Positions 37,300 to 49,192 of a DNA stretch of 64,000 nt are shown here, piece by piece. A model generated the notes under the pieces. It was not told where the DNA came from. It made no database searches and was given only the letters and a program-made list of their open reading frames with translations. How positions within the stretch are numbered: the first letter of the stretch is position 1; each line of letters opens with the position of its first letter. Source of the DNA: Diatrype stigma (lineage: Eukaryota; Ascomycota; Sordariomycetes; Xylariales; Diatrypaceae); NCBI GenBank assembly GCA_022225965.2, contig JAKJXP020000155.1:1-64000 (forward strand). The letters are read 5' to 3'. The translations under genes were made by a program, and so were the position numbers.

Positions 37300-40200
37300 G
37301 GATGAAAGACGTGAGAAGGGGGCAGGGAGGAAAGAGGAATAGGAGGAGAGAGGAGAGGAGAGAATATAGAAGAGGGGAATTCTGTCTGAACAGGTGTGTG
37401 GGTGGGCGAGAAGGCGCAATGGGGGAGGCGCGGTTCATTTGCATTTCATTCCCAAGGGGGAGGGGAGCGGTGGTTTTTTTATTTTGACATTATACTAAGA
37501 GCATAAGGCCAGTTCTACGAGGTGGGAGTCGTTTCTACTCCGAGAAGAATGCGGATGGCGAATATCGGTGTTTACGTCTGGATATATCCTCGTTCTTACA
37601 GTGGGGGGAGAAGAGACCGGGCTTGGTTGGTTGTTAGTCGATAGGCTGGGCTGGCTGACTACCATTTTTTGTATCTGATAGTTTTTACGCACGAGATTGG
37701 GAAAAGATACCTCTTGACGAAGTTCACGATACCATACCATTAATCACTAGAGGAATACACACCGTTACACACGCCCTGTTGTGTATATGTATATATATTA
37801 TCACAATTGTCCGCCGGTCCCAATCAACAGTACTGGTTGAATACCACCGCCGTCACTACTCCGGTCCCATGCCACTTACTGGCCTGGCTGCTGCTACCTA
37901 GGTCTGCGTTGTTCCGGGTTGGGGCGCTCAAGCTATAGGTTATAGCGACTAACTTTGAACGCATTAGGGCACAGTAAGCGGAGAGAGGGCGTCGGGGATA
38001 GGCGAGCTCAGCAGAAAGAACGACGAAGAAGAAAATGTCCACTTCCACCCCTTCTCTCTCCCCCTTGCCATCGTACGCGAAGAACGGACTTTGACTATAA
38101 GCAATGGCGATCTTCGGCACCGAGCCACACGTTTTTCTCGCAAGAGTACCACGATCCTAACCGTTGTCGCGCCCACCAGCGGAGAGGTTCGAGGCTATAC
38201 CTAGCCACTCACAAACCTATACATCGCGGGAGATTTCCCAATTCCCCTTCCCTACTGATCTCGGGCCCCAAGCATGGGCTAATTAGGCACCTGGTTGACC
38301 CTTCTAAGTAGGCCGGCTGGCCGTAACGGAAAGGTATATGGATCCCGCCCTCCTATCGTCCTCTTTGGGCGGGATCCCCCCCTTCCCTCGCACCCCCTTT
38401 GCGCGGTGAATGTCGTACTCATAACACACAGCATATCGCAGCAGGATTCAACAACAAGCAAGTAAGCAGGCAAGTTATACTATACCGTAGGCTGGTCAAC
38501 TAGCCCGTGCGGAGGAAGACCGGGGAGAACTGTTGATAACCAAGTAGGTGCTCTCCTCCCGTTCGTTACCTACCTAGCGTTGCCTCCTGAGTCCTGACTT
38601 AACTACTCTGAGCAGATAGCTAACTAGATGAGCATTTAAAAGACACAGTACTCGAACCACCCAGCGCTGTCCGACTATTGACCTGCCTTCATACTTCCAT
38701 TTCCGATTAGACCAAGCCCCCAAGCCCCCTCGCCTCGTTCCCAATCACGAAACTGCGCTGTATATATATGCGAAACCCGCCGAAGGTGTGCTTCATGTCC
38801 TTCCTCTTGTGTGTGGTCGGATCCCTGTGGCTTTCTACATGGGCATATATGGGCATAGCAGGAAGACCTATCTATGTGGGTGACCTACCCATATGAAGAG
38901 CAATGGAAGCTGTCACGGCGGTATCCAGACCACTATACCACTGGGCCACCATGCGTTTTAGGGATAGACAATTACAAGCTGTAACTGCAATTCCAATGGT
39001 GGTATATATGGGTGCTGTCGGCTTCCTCCCGTTACAGTTCCAATGCTACCCGCAACGCCAGCTTCCACCTGGTACGTTGTACGCCGTAGCAGAAACACGT
39101 TTGTATATATATCTAGACATCCTTGGAGAGGGACATGTTGCTTGCTATATAGAGGCATGCCTGAGGGATAACTACGATCTCGTATCCTATCCTGTACATA
39201 TTCATCATCCGACGGAAGGCGATTTGGCTACAGTTACAGAAACCAGCCGAAATCCTAATGGAAGACCTCACTGAAAAACCGTTGCCTACCTATGTATGCC
39301 CATTGTAGGACTATCAAAATCCACTGGACGGGCGAGTTTCGAGATCCTATTCTTAAGACCCTGCATCCTGATTGGGCATGGTGGACCATCTTGTAGCTGT
39401 AGCTGAATGGCCACCAATCAGATACGTGCTACACCGCGGTCAGTACATACCTACATGCCTAGTTAGAGGTCAGCTTGCTGTGCCGTACCGATTCCCGGTA
39501 TCGTTTCTTATATATGACAAACATATCGGAGTTTAGGTACCTCCTGCTCCTGTTACCTACATATGTAGCATAAGCATACAAGCATGAATGCCGATTGGGA
39601 TTAGTTCGAGACCGGGCCGGCCAACGGCGGTCTCTGCTTGCGGGCTGCTGTGGAGCATTGGGAGTCGGTGACTCGGTAGGGGTTAGTAGATACCCTGGTA
39701 CCTACTTCCGTGTGGGTGAGTTTAGGTGCTACCACCTGCAGTTGACCACCTGCATCTGCCCTGTGCAAATAGGTCGGCTCTAGTTAGTATGTACAATACC
39801 TTGGAACTCCATACACTACCTGGGCTGTTCGGTAGTTCTCCGGGGGCACGGAGGATAATCTCCTTTACACTTACAAACATATCCGATATCCATACTTCGT
39901 AATAAAGAGACTCACTCATACATAGTGAAACCCCAGTATTCAGTACTTGACAATTCCAACCTCACCTGGACTCTGATACTTTATCTACTTACATACGTGG
40001 TGCATAACGGAGGCCAATCTATGCTCATCCGTGATCTTCCGTGATCGTCTCCGCGGTCGCTGGGCCAGAAGCCTTGGCAGGTTCAACTCAGCCAGTCCTG
40101 CCATGTACATGCTTGTGAGTCGTCAATACCATGAATATTATGCCATACGAACAGGACAGTCTATGTTTGATCGGTCGTGTAGGCAGTTCGACACGATGGT

Positions 40201-41697
40201 GCGATACGATGCGACGCGATGCTATGCTATGCGATATGCGGCATTGCGTTGCGTCTATATTCTCCGTTTGGGTTTACGATAGCTACAAGACCACTTCGTG
40301 CTTCGTACCTCGTACAGCGAAACGAAACGTGACGGGGCGGAGATAAGCCTGTTGAGATCTCGTCGATCCTTATGTAGGTACTCGGATTTCTGGACTGCTG
40401 AGTTACCAACTGGCAAAACAGCCGAATATTCATTCGTGTAGTTTCGATAACCAGTTAGAATTGTGTCCGGGTTCGCTAGTAACCGGGAATATCTCGAGTC
40501 CTACTCTATTCTCGTCGAAAACTACCATGCATGACAGCCGCAGCTGAGTCTCGTTCCTGGCTTGCTTTTGTTGCAAACCCGGTGTGCATCCGTGACGATT
40601 GCTTGCTGTCCTTACGGACACTTGTGATGCTGTTTCAGGGCACACGGAAAACCCCCTTTGCTGACTGTGACTGTGTAGGACGCATGAATACGCTTCGCTG
40701 CTCTCCATAGTCGTTGGGAACAGTCGTATGTCGCTCATTCATTCATGGTTAACCGCGAGAATAGTAAGAACAGCCAAATATTTCACACGATTCAGTAGGT
40801 CCCTAGGGAGGTAATGACCCCGCGACTTATAAAGATTCGCCCTTGACAAGAACGATGACGCTGAGACATCGTGAGCCATGAAGCTACTGCAGATGCCTAT
40901 GTGTGAATTGTTGCCCGGCCGATTGAACGATCCGTGTGTGCCGGCTTGGCCGCTTGGGAGCCCGATGTTAATAAGAAGTATGAGCCTATCCTGGGAGATC
41001 AGGAGTCTCATGAAACCCACGATAATTTGGTTCTTCCCATAACACTTTTCTACATACATAACAAAGGGACTGAGCTCGGCGGAGGTCGTCCCTACAGTAG
41101 TTAAGCCGTAAAGTAAGCAAGTGGCATACGCTGATCTTTACTGCATGGCCAAGCGCCAAGCTCCAAGCTCCAAGCCCCAAGCTCTGCTGATCACTTTAGC
41201 TACACTGGAAAGTCGTTCGGGCATCTCATTGATGTTTTCTTCAAGGTGCAGTTCACCACGGTCGGCCTTCCTGAAGACCTCATTCGGGCTTCAAAAAGCG
41301 TGATGATTTGCTGGCTATGTGTACATCATCGGTCTCAGTCGTGGCTGAACGAGCTGAAAACACCGAAGTACGGAGTCTGTGGCTTTGCACTCCGTACCAA
41401 GAAGGCAATGAATGGCACCTGAAACTTAACAGTCTGGGTAAGGGGAGCTTGGCAGAGGCTCGGCAACTTCAGAGCCGAGAGCCAGCCCCGTCCGGGAGCT
41501 GTCAAAACCCGGAAAGGCTGAGATATGCAGGGAATTTGCAAAGTGACGAAACGCACCCCAACTTTCTAGACGGGAAGCTGGAGCCTCGTGGAGCTTGGAT
41601 CTTCCGTGTGCAGAGCAGAGACCGGACGAAGAGTCACCTCGTCGGTAGTTACCGTGGGTCCTGGTCCTGTCAACGTCGCACCTTCAAGGCTAGTAGT
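37300..41697. other. 4.4-kb intergenic region, no supported gene
   Basis: The first 200 bases are a purine-rich probable 3' UTR of the methyltransferase. A GC-rich hairpin lies at 38340-38377, and GATGC/GATAC-type short repeats at 40195-40245. Open stretches on both strands (for example about 38900-39275 and 40430-41060) show no family similarity. Confidence 0.5.
38340..38377. other. hairpin with 11-bp perfect GC-rich stem
   Basis: GGATCCCGCCC and GGGCGGGATCC are separated by a 16-base loop. It could be a small inverted repeat or a terminator-like structure, but no gene ends beside it. Confidence 0.7.
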
Positions 41698-41938
41698 CTA
41701 CACGTTAATGCTTGAAATGTTGTTAGCCTCGACCCGATCAAAAAACAATACGGAAACATCTGACAAGGACTTGCATAGTACTTTTGAAACGAATGTTGTA
41801 CATATAACTGTATGCAAATGGCATTTATTTTGAAGTACTTACATGCTATCCCAGAGTTGATCCCGCATATTGCCTATCGGTAGCAATACCGTACCGACTA
41901 ACGTTTGGGCTAACAACATTTCAAGCATTAACGTGTAG
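41698..41938. mobile_element. 241-bp unit bounded by perfect 31-bp inverted repeats
   Basis: Positions 41698-41728 and 41908-41938 are exact reverse complements over 31 bases. The 179-base interior is somewhat AT-rich and has no ORF of note. A TA pair sits one base inside each outer edge, so a TA-duplicating MITE with 28-bp termini (41701-41935) is one reading. A local inverted duplication is another. No transposase is present. Confidence 0.75.
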
Positions 41939-42521
41939 TGATCGCAATGGCGAACATGGGACCCCTTCATCCACTCCATCAGCTCGACCCAAATGGGCAT
42001 CTACAGTATTGAAACAACGACACGGGTTCAAGAAGGCACTTACGGGGCGGGGTCTCTCTACACGTGAAGAAAAAGAGTGAAGAAGAACCCAGGAGCTCCA
42101 ATCCGCAGGGCCAAACACGTTGTCCGAGGCCTCCTTGCCCCTGAGCACATCGACGATGTGATCTCCACGGCAGATTTGCTTGCCTAGCAGCCGGTGACCC
42201 GGCAGGTGAATAAGTTCTCTTTGCCCGCATATCACTTCCCAGGTGAACCCGTCAAGGCTTGGTTTTTTGTCTTCCCCCTCATCCCTCATTCTCTGGCCGG
42301 CCGTCTTCGTTTCTCACGAGCAATTGATTTGCTTCTCTAATTCGTTTGTGTGCTGGTTCACTTCAGTCATTTCCTAGTTCAGTAACCATTCGTTTCACTT
42401 CTATCATAGAGCCAGTCTCGTTCGTTTTGCCCTTTATTCTCTTACTCCGTTATTGCGTACATTCTAATATCCCAGTTACCTTGTCGTTTTCCAAGTCAGT
42501 GCCGTTTCCGCCGCTGTAATT
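41939..42521. other. promoter region of the Val/Thr-rich protein gene
   Basis: Bases 42300-42521 are pyrimidine-rich, as is common in fungal promoters and 5' leaders. A minus-strand open stretch (42289 down to 41921, or spliced to 41839) is possible but rests on a 43-base intron and is not called. Confidence 0.4.
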
Positions 42522-44210
42522 ATGATATCCCTAAGATGGTGTCCCGTGACGCTCCTCGCCCTCGTTGCTGTGGCAGCGGCAACGGAGGAGATGGTCGACC
42601 CCATGCCGCATGAGACTGAAGATATGCACACTGTGGCCGAGCCGGCAGTATACCCGACGGCGGTTCCAGACACTATGCAGCACGAAACCATGCACGAAAC
42701 TATGTATGATACTATGCCCGTCACCGTCACCGAGCATATGGTCGTGACCGAAACGGAGGTTCAGCATATGACTGTGCCAACGACGGAAGTGCAGACCGTG
42801 GTCGAGACTCAGACCGAGGAAATGGTGAAGACCGAGATTTCAACCGAGCTCAAAGAGCACAATGTTACGGTCCCGGTGACCATGGTCCATACGGAGATCA
42901 AGGAAAAAATCATCACGCATGTTCTCACGCAAACGGAGGTAGTGACAGAGACCTCAGTGGAGGAGGAGCTAGTCACGGTCCCAGTGACCGCAACCCAGAC
43001 GGAAATCAAGAGTGTGCCAGTCACGAAGACAGAGGTCATGTCTCACTTGGTGACGGAAACCTCGGTACAAACTAACAACTTCACAATCCCGGTGACAGAG
43101 TTCGAGACGGAGGTCCAAAGCGTGCCGGTTACGGAACTTATCACCCAAAACCAGACCATCCCGGTCACACAAACCCAGGTCGTATCCCACGTGGTAACGG
43201 AAACCGCGGTGCAGACGGAGCAGATCACAATCCCGGTAACCGAATTTGAGACGAAGGTCCAGAGCGTGCCAGTTACGCAAATTGTCACACAAAACCAGAG
43301 CATCCCAGTCACGCAGACGGAGGTCGTGTCGCACGTGGTGACGGAAACCTCAGTGCAGAAGAACAACTTCACCATCCCGGTGACCGAGGTCAAGACGGAA
43401 GTCCAGGAGAAGACGATCACCCAAGTGGAGAGCGTCCCAGTCACGCAAACGGAGGTCGTATCGCATGTGGTGACCCAGGTCGTCTCTCACGTGGTGACGG
43501 AAACCGCCGTGAACAATGCCACGATCCCGGTAACTCTGACCCAGACCCAGACCGAGACCGAGACCAAGGAAAAGACCGTGACGGAGACGGAGACGGTCAC
43601 AATGCCGCCCTACGCCCTCAACGCCACGACCGAGACTGTCACGGAGACGGAAACGGAGACGGAGACCGTCAGTGCCACGATGGAGGAAGTCACCGAGACG
43701 GTTACGGAGATGGAGACGGCGACAATGGGAACTACCAATGTGGTCGTCACCGAAACCGTGCATATGACCATCTCCAGTGACTGCGCAGCCTCAGCCACCA
43801 TGCCCGTGGCCCAGTACACAACGAGCTCGACATCCCCAGCTGAGTACACGACGAGCTCGGCATCCCCGGCCGAGTACACGACGAGCTCGGCGGCCCCGGC
43901 CGAGTATCCTACAAGCGAGGCGCCCCCGCCCCCGGCCGAGTACCCGGCAAGCGAGGCGCCCCCGCCCCCGGCCGCGTACCCAACGAGTGCGGCGCCCCCT
44001 CCCCCGCCCCCGGCCGAGCACACGATGATGCCCCCAGCAGCGGAGGAGAGTAGCAGCATGCCGCCGGCCGAGCATACCATGATGCCGCCGGCGGAGGAGG
44101 CGCCCAGCATGCCGCCGGTTGAAACCTCGGCAGCGGCTGCTATGCCGGGGGAATACCCGACGGCTATGCCGATGATGGCGCATGACAGACGACGACATTT
44201 CTGGTGGTGA
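42522..44210 (+). CDS. secreted Val/Thr/Glu-rich repeat protein, putative cell-surface protein
   Basis: A single 562-residue exon. Residues 1-20 (ISLRWCPVTLLALVAVAAA after Met) form a signal peptide. Residues about 50-405 consist of alternating short beta-prone segments of the type TIPVTEFETEVQS and SVPVTQTEVVSHVVTET. They are arranged as imperfect units of roughly 36-48 residues, with several N-glycosylation sequons (NVT, NFT, NQT, NQS, NAT). From about residue 430 the protein switches to SPAEYTTSS units, then proline-rich AEYP/PPPPA and AEHTMMPPA units, ending in a basic DRRRHFWW. Cysteine is nearly absent. The tail has no GPI-anchor signal. I recognise no named family; the layout resembles fungal wall-associated or adhesin-like proteins. 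The frame is intact through very repetitive DNA, which supports a real gene. Confidence 0.8.
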   Translation: MISLRWCPVTLLALVAVAAATEEMVDPMPHETEDMHTVAEPAVYPTAVPDTMQHETMHETMYDTMPVTVTEHMVVTETEVQHMTVPTTEVQTVVETQTEEMVKTEISTELKEHNVTVPVTMVHTEIKEKIITHVLTQTEVVTETSVEEELVTVPVTATQTEIKSVPVTKTEVMSHLVTETSVQTNNFTIPVTEFETEVQSVPVTELITQNQTIPVTQTQVVSHVVTETAVQTEQITIPVTEFETKVQSVPVTQIVTQNQSIPVTQTEVVSHVVTETSVQKNNFTIPVTEVKTEVQEKTITQVESVPVTQTEVVSHVVTQVVSHVVTETAVNNATIPVTLTQTQTETETKEKTVTETETVTMPPYALNATTETVTETETETETVSATMEEVTETVTEMETATMGTTNVVVTETVHMTISSDCAASATMPVAQYTTSSTSPAEYTTSSASPAEYTTSSAAPAEYPTSEAPPPPAEYPASEAPPPPAAYPTSAAPPPPPPAEHTMMPPAAEESSSMPPAEHTMMPPAEEAPSMPPVETSAAAAMPGEYPTAMPMMAHDRRRHFWW

Positions 44211-45185
44211 AGCGGTGCGGTGCAGGGACAGATGGGGGAAAGGCAAGCCGGGCCTTCGGCGGGGAAACCCTACGCTACTGGGTATATGCCGACGCGTAGG
44301 CTGTCCTTGGGAAGGAAAGGGGGTAGGTAGGACAGAGGCGAGGGCTGGTGTTGACGGGGAGGTTCAACCATTGCTGCTCCGACAACAAGTAGATGTGTAA
44401 CGGATATTTTTTACGCCTTTTTTTATATTTTATTTGGACGACCTAATTTGAATCTTCTTCTTGACGTCTACTGATGGGATGGTTCTTGGTGTTCCCCCCC
44501 ATCCATGAAGCTGGTGGTGTGCCTTCACTTACACTGATTCGTTCACGTCGTCATCCTCTCTTGACGTCATGACTTGCACCGATTTGGTCCTCGCCTCCTC
44601 AAAATAATCTGACAGATGACTAGGTACTCAGTAGGTAGACTAAACTATATCTCGTCCCTTAAGGTATAGAAAAGAGCGTATGCTTATAGCACCTACAGTA
44701 AATCTGATCTCACTCGGTTCAACGTAGCAGGATGTCTAAGTGCACACTTCCTCAGTCGTATGCTCCTGCGTCACGTCCAAACCAGATACCTGGGCAACAT
44801 AGCAGTGACGTGGGCATATACATAACGATCGGGCTTGCCATGAAGAAGCCCATGGCTACTGCTACTATCTACATAGCTTTCTTTCCAACGTTGCGGTGTA
44901 GCTGCCCTTTTCGCTCGAGATTTCATTGCCCCTTCGCACCGTCCAAGCCTGCAATGGAATCAAACCACTTAGACAAAGTGCAAAGCCCGGCAGCCATGAC
45001 CTAACCATGCAACCATCCTCAACACTTCGAAAACAACGAAAGCTCACCACTTCAAAAGTTTCTAAACAAGGCCAAAACATCACGAACGATTACAAACAAA
45101 TTAACGCCATAACTACAAGACGAGACAACACAACACAACACAACACAAAAACCACCTACCCCCTCAAAGAAAAAGAAGAAACAAA
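44211..45185. other. intergenic region between surface protein and small membrane protein genes
   Basis: Includes the 3' UTR of the repeat protein and the leader of the next gene. The 65 bases before 45186 are A-rich, with CAACA units ending in AACAAA just before the ATG, a typical fungal leader. No other gene is seen. Confidence 0.6.
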
Positions 45186-46010
45186 ATGCCCGGCCCCAGC
45201 CTCGCCTTCCTCAACTGGCCCACCGCCGTGCCGGGCAACTTCCAGCGCGCCCACCCGCCGCAGCTATTCCACGAGTCGGTGCACTACGTGACGCGCACGC
45301 GGTTCCGGCCGCGGTTCCGGCTCCGGCTCCGGCTCCTGGGAAATGCGTACGCGTACGCGTACGAGATGGACGCCGTGACGCGCTACTACCTGCCCGACGC
45401 CCTGGCAGCCATCCTCGTGCCCGGGTGCCTCGGGTACCACCACATGAGCAGCATGCTGCTGCTGCCGACGTAAGCGTAAGGTGCGCGGGCTGGGGGGACT
45501 ATTTGTTGAATATATAATATAATATGAAAAACCGATCGTGTGCCAACCCCCGAGCTGACACCCGGTGCTTTTTTCTTCTTCAAACTAGACATAAACGCCG
45601 CGGCGACGGAGACGGTCACGCTCCTGACGGCGACGACAGCGGCGACGGTGGCGGCGACGGCTTGAACCCCTGGTGGTGGGTGACCTGCTACGTGGCGGCC
45701 TGGCTGCTGGTCTACGCGCTGGCCTTCCTGCTGCACGGGTTGCTGTGCCGGGCGTGCAAGAAATCGCGGGCCTCCGCAGCCGCTCAGGTGCGTATTGTTG
45801 CATGCCTTTTGCTACCTATGTATCATGGATCATGGGTAGGTAGGGTCGGCAGTGTCGTGACCGGGGTTGGGGGCTATGTGAGCGACGCGGCTGTAATAAA
45901 CTGATCGATTGACTGACTGATGTGTATGTGTAAAGGGAGGGCCGCTTCTGCCGCTTGCGATTAGATCCGCACCGGACACCATCTCGGACGAAGGCTCGCA
46001 CAGTCGCTAA
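45186..46010 (+). CDS. hypothetical small membrane protein
   Basis: I do not recognise this gene. Three exons (45186-45469, 45589-45787, 45936-46010) join in frame to 185 residues. Intron 1 has a GTAAGC donor, a CTGAC branch and a pyrimidine-rich CTAG acceptor; intron 2 has GTGCGT and a CTGAC-rich end. The start is supported by an A-rich leader reading AAACAAAATGCC. The N-terminal half is rich in Arg/Tyr and contains a moderately hydrophobic stretch (about residues 70-94). A Gly/Asp-rich linker follows (100-119), then a strong membrane segment beginning NPWWWVTCYVAAWLLVYALA (about 121-147), then a basic Cys-containing segment. If intron 2 is not removed, translation ends at 45904 with a different tail. 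The genes on either side give no functional hint. Confidence 0.6.
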
Positions 46011-47899
46011 GACTGTCGACGGGAGACCACCCCTCTTGGGCAAAAGCAAGCAGAAAGGTTGCGGCTGCAACGACACGAACATGGAAAGACCGATGGGTGA
46101 ATGAGGAACGCCAGCCAGTTCCGTTATGGCATTCAGGAGACCGGGGCCTTATTGATCAGATCAGATTAATTACTAGGTAGCTATACCAGAGAAGTACCCC
46201 TATGTGTCGGTAGGAGCCCAGCTTCACTCGCAAAGGGGTATGTCATATACATATTATGATATTGGTTTTTTGGGAGGTCGGGATCAACTGGTCATTGGAT
46301 GGTCAGGACCACAGCATGACAAGCCCTTATCATGTAACTAATTGCGTTCATTCTCTAGACGTCGAGTTGTATTGTCATTGTCTCTACTCAAGAGTAACTA
46401 CCTGTTAGAGGAGTTCTATTCTACTGTATTCTAGACTAGACCACACTTATACAAACACATACGCACGTACGACAATTCACAAACAACCAGCAAGCATGTA
46501 AGGGTAACGAACGGAAGGACATGCATGTGGATGCCAAAACTGGGAGAAATCTTTTCTTCTTCCCCCCGCCTCCTTGTTCCTCGTATTCATACCTACACCT
46601 ACTACACCTATAAGTCTACAAGAAAGACGAGAACCGACTCACCAGTGGACCAAGCAAACCTAACCGAGCATATATCCACCTCCCCCCTTTTTTTCATCTC
46701 TCTCTCAAGTCAAGTCGTCACATCCGTTCCCCCGTATGATATCTAAAGGCGTCCATCCGTTCCGTTCGTTCGTTCATCCATGCTCAAGAAGGAAGAGAAA
46801 GAAGAAATGAAAGTCCCGAGGCCAAGAATGAACAGAAAAAGGGTGTAAATGCTTTTGATGACGCCTCACAAAATGCCGCAGCCAATCCGCCCAACGCTGC
46901 TTTCCCTTCCCTATCCTTTCCCCTCCTTCCCTGCCCTTTCCTTACAAAATCCTACCGATCCCTGCCTAAAAGATGAACCCACAAGAAGTCTGCATCATGT
47001 ACAGAAGACTAAAAGCAACAAATGAGGAAGTAGCAGGAACGGCGGTTGAAGTTCCTCGGTCTGCCCGCTCTCTGGCCCAAGGGAATAAATACATGTATCT
47101 CCCCGACTCCTCACATGCAGATACAAAAGAACCAAGAACGCCTAGAACACCAATACCGTGCCGCATGTGTGTGTGTCTGAGTGTGAAGTTTGATGGTATG
47201 TCTGAAAAGGGGAGAAAAAAGCCTCAAGATAATTGACTGGGGTATACCGTTTGTCTAAAACCAATTTCCTTTAATGGAGACTGCGCCGGGTTGATGCTTT
47301 CGTATCGTTAGGGGTATAGGGATGAGTAACTTTTGTCAAAACAAGAAAGATCGGGGGGAAAGGAGAGGGGGATTCTTGAACAGAACGGGAACCGTAATGC
47401 TAGGTTTTAGCTTGGGGTAGGAAAGCCGGGAAACGTGGTGCATCGAGTACCTGCTGCAAAACCCAGAGCTTTGGAAGATTGGTTCTGCAGTAACCATGAA
47501 GACTGCCATCTCCTACTCTGACTGCCTGCCATGAACCCCTGCCACAGCTCTATTGGAAGATATCCGGGGGATGAGTACGTCGCAACTCGTGGATGAGTCT
47601 GTAGCCGTAAGTACCATAGTCTTGTCCGGGCCCATACTATCCGTCCATGGTGTTAAGTGATGGTACCGAGTTTGGAATATCAACCAGCCACTATTTGGTT
47701 TGTTAGGTCGCCTATAGTTGCTGATACGGGTCGGTCAGCCTTACGTGATGGAGAACAGCGATACCGACCACTGCTATTCAACACTATTGTTGCCTATGGA
47801 AAGGGTGGATGATGATGTTGAGACTTCGGTAAGGTGAATATCGCTCTCGGAGCTGTCGTATTGTGTACTGTCAAGCTGAGCGGACAACACGGCAGCTTC
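46011..47899. other. intergenic region, no supported gene
   Basis: Lies between the 3' ends of the small membrane protein gene (+) and caf40 (-), so it probably holds both 3' UTRs. A pyrimidine-rich stretch lies around 46540-46700 and 46880-46940. Open stretches near 46973-47236 have no similarity I recognise. Confidence 0.5.
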
Positions 47900-49192
47900 T
47901 TACATAGGCGGGTGGCTAGAACCCGAGTCCATCACATTATCGGACAGATTGATCAGGAGCTGGGCTAAGCAGCGCTTGGTGGCAGCGTCATCTCGGAGGA
48001 CCGAGCTGAAGGTAGCGTCGCGAAGGGGTTCCGGCAGACACTGCCGCAGGGCCTCCCGAGCACGGGCATTGTCGCTCAGACGCAAAAAGCAACGAACGAC
48101 GTGCTTGAGAAGCCTCGCGGTCTGCTGCTCCACGAGCTGGGCAACCATGTTGCTCAAGACGGTGCCGACGGCGTAGAACCTCTCGTAAGTAGCGCAGATG
48201 TAGTTCAGCCCGTTGTCGTCCAGCAGGATCTTCTGCACGATGAAGATGGCGACGGTCTTGCTCAGTTCCGACCCCGTCTCCATGATGCGCAGGCAAAGTG
48301 GGATGATCTCAGTCGTGAGGAGGAAGTTAATCACCTCAGTAGAATCATTCTTCACCAATGCGCCGATGACACCGAGCGAGGTCAGGCGGAGATACTCGAA
48401 CGGGCGTGACTTGGAGGTGGTGTTCAAGAACGGGTAGAGGAAGAGAGGGATGTGGGCTGTTGAAGCAAGTAGTTCGCGTTAGCACCCAAGCGCCAACATC
48501 AGATGAAAACCTGGTCTAGAGAGGGGAGGTCAAGACATACCGTTTAAGAACAGGGTTCGGGTGTCGTTGTGCGAGGCCACACACTGTAACAGCGCGAGAG
48601 CATTACAGACTCTGTTAGAAGCGGCGGCCGTGAGCTGCGAAGGGTTCAGGAGGTTATAGACGGAGATGATTTCCTGCATCAAGGAGGTCATGACACCTGT
48701 ACGGGTTGGCCTGGTATTAGCGATGCCGTTCTTTCACCCCGCCCACTCACCACGCTCTTTGCTCCACGCCCCTCGCAGGTGGCGGTAAGAGGTAGGAGGT
48801 AGGAGGGGAAAGGAAAGGAAAGGGAACGTACCGAAGGAATGCCACAGTATGAGGGCTAGTTCGGGGACCTGCTCGCGCTTCTTGCTCAGCTCAAGTAAGG
48901 CGGCCTCGCGCGTATTCTCGCTGAGCAGATCGGCAATGTAGCTGAGGGTCCGGCGGTTGTCCTCGGAGACGTTCTCGAGCCCCGAGTCCTGGACATGGGC
49001 AGCGGCGGAGACGGCCATGCTGGTGGCAGCATTGTTGTGGGAGTTGGCCAGTCGGTTGTAGTGCTGCTGCTGGGCGGCAGAAAGGGAGACCTGCTGCGCT
49101 TGGTGCTGGTGGCTGGGCTGCGAATGCATCCAAGGCTGGTCCGGGTGGGCATTGTACCCGTGATGCCCGTAAAGGTTGGGATTGGGCAGCAT
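47900..49192 (-). CDS. caf40: CCR4-NOT complex subunit Caf40/Rcd1 (CNOT9)
   Basis: Three exons (49192-48832, 48696-48541, 48456-47900) give 357 residues. A low-complexity Gln/His/Ala-rich head of about 85 residues precedes the Rcd1 armadillo-repeat domain, which is nearly invariant across eukaryotes. Diagnostic stretches are [20 protein letters not shown] (across intron 1), [40 protein letters not shown] (across intron 2), [15 protein letters not shown] and [20 protein letters not shown]. Caf40 binds the Not1 scaffold and peptide motifs of RNA-binding proteins, recruiting mRNAs for deadenylation and decay in the cytoplasm. The length resembles yeast Caf40. Both introns are GT-AG and restore the conserved sequence exactly, so the model is secure. 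The far N-terminus is the only uncertain part. Confidence 0.97.

Noticed and set aside
41839..42289. Spliced minus-strand hypothetical gene of 135 residues running into the right arm of the 31-bp inverted repeat
   Set aside because: It needs a 43-base intron, shorter than every other intron in the window, and has no recognised similarity.
43350..44246. Long minus-strand ORFs opposite the Val/Thr-rich gene
   Set aside because: They are antisense shadows of a repetitive, biased coding sequence; the plus strand has the signal peptide and sensible composition.
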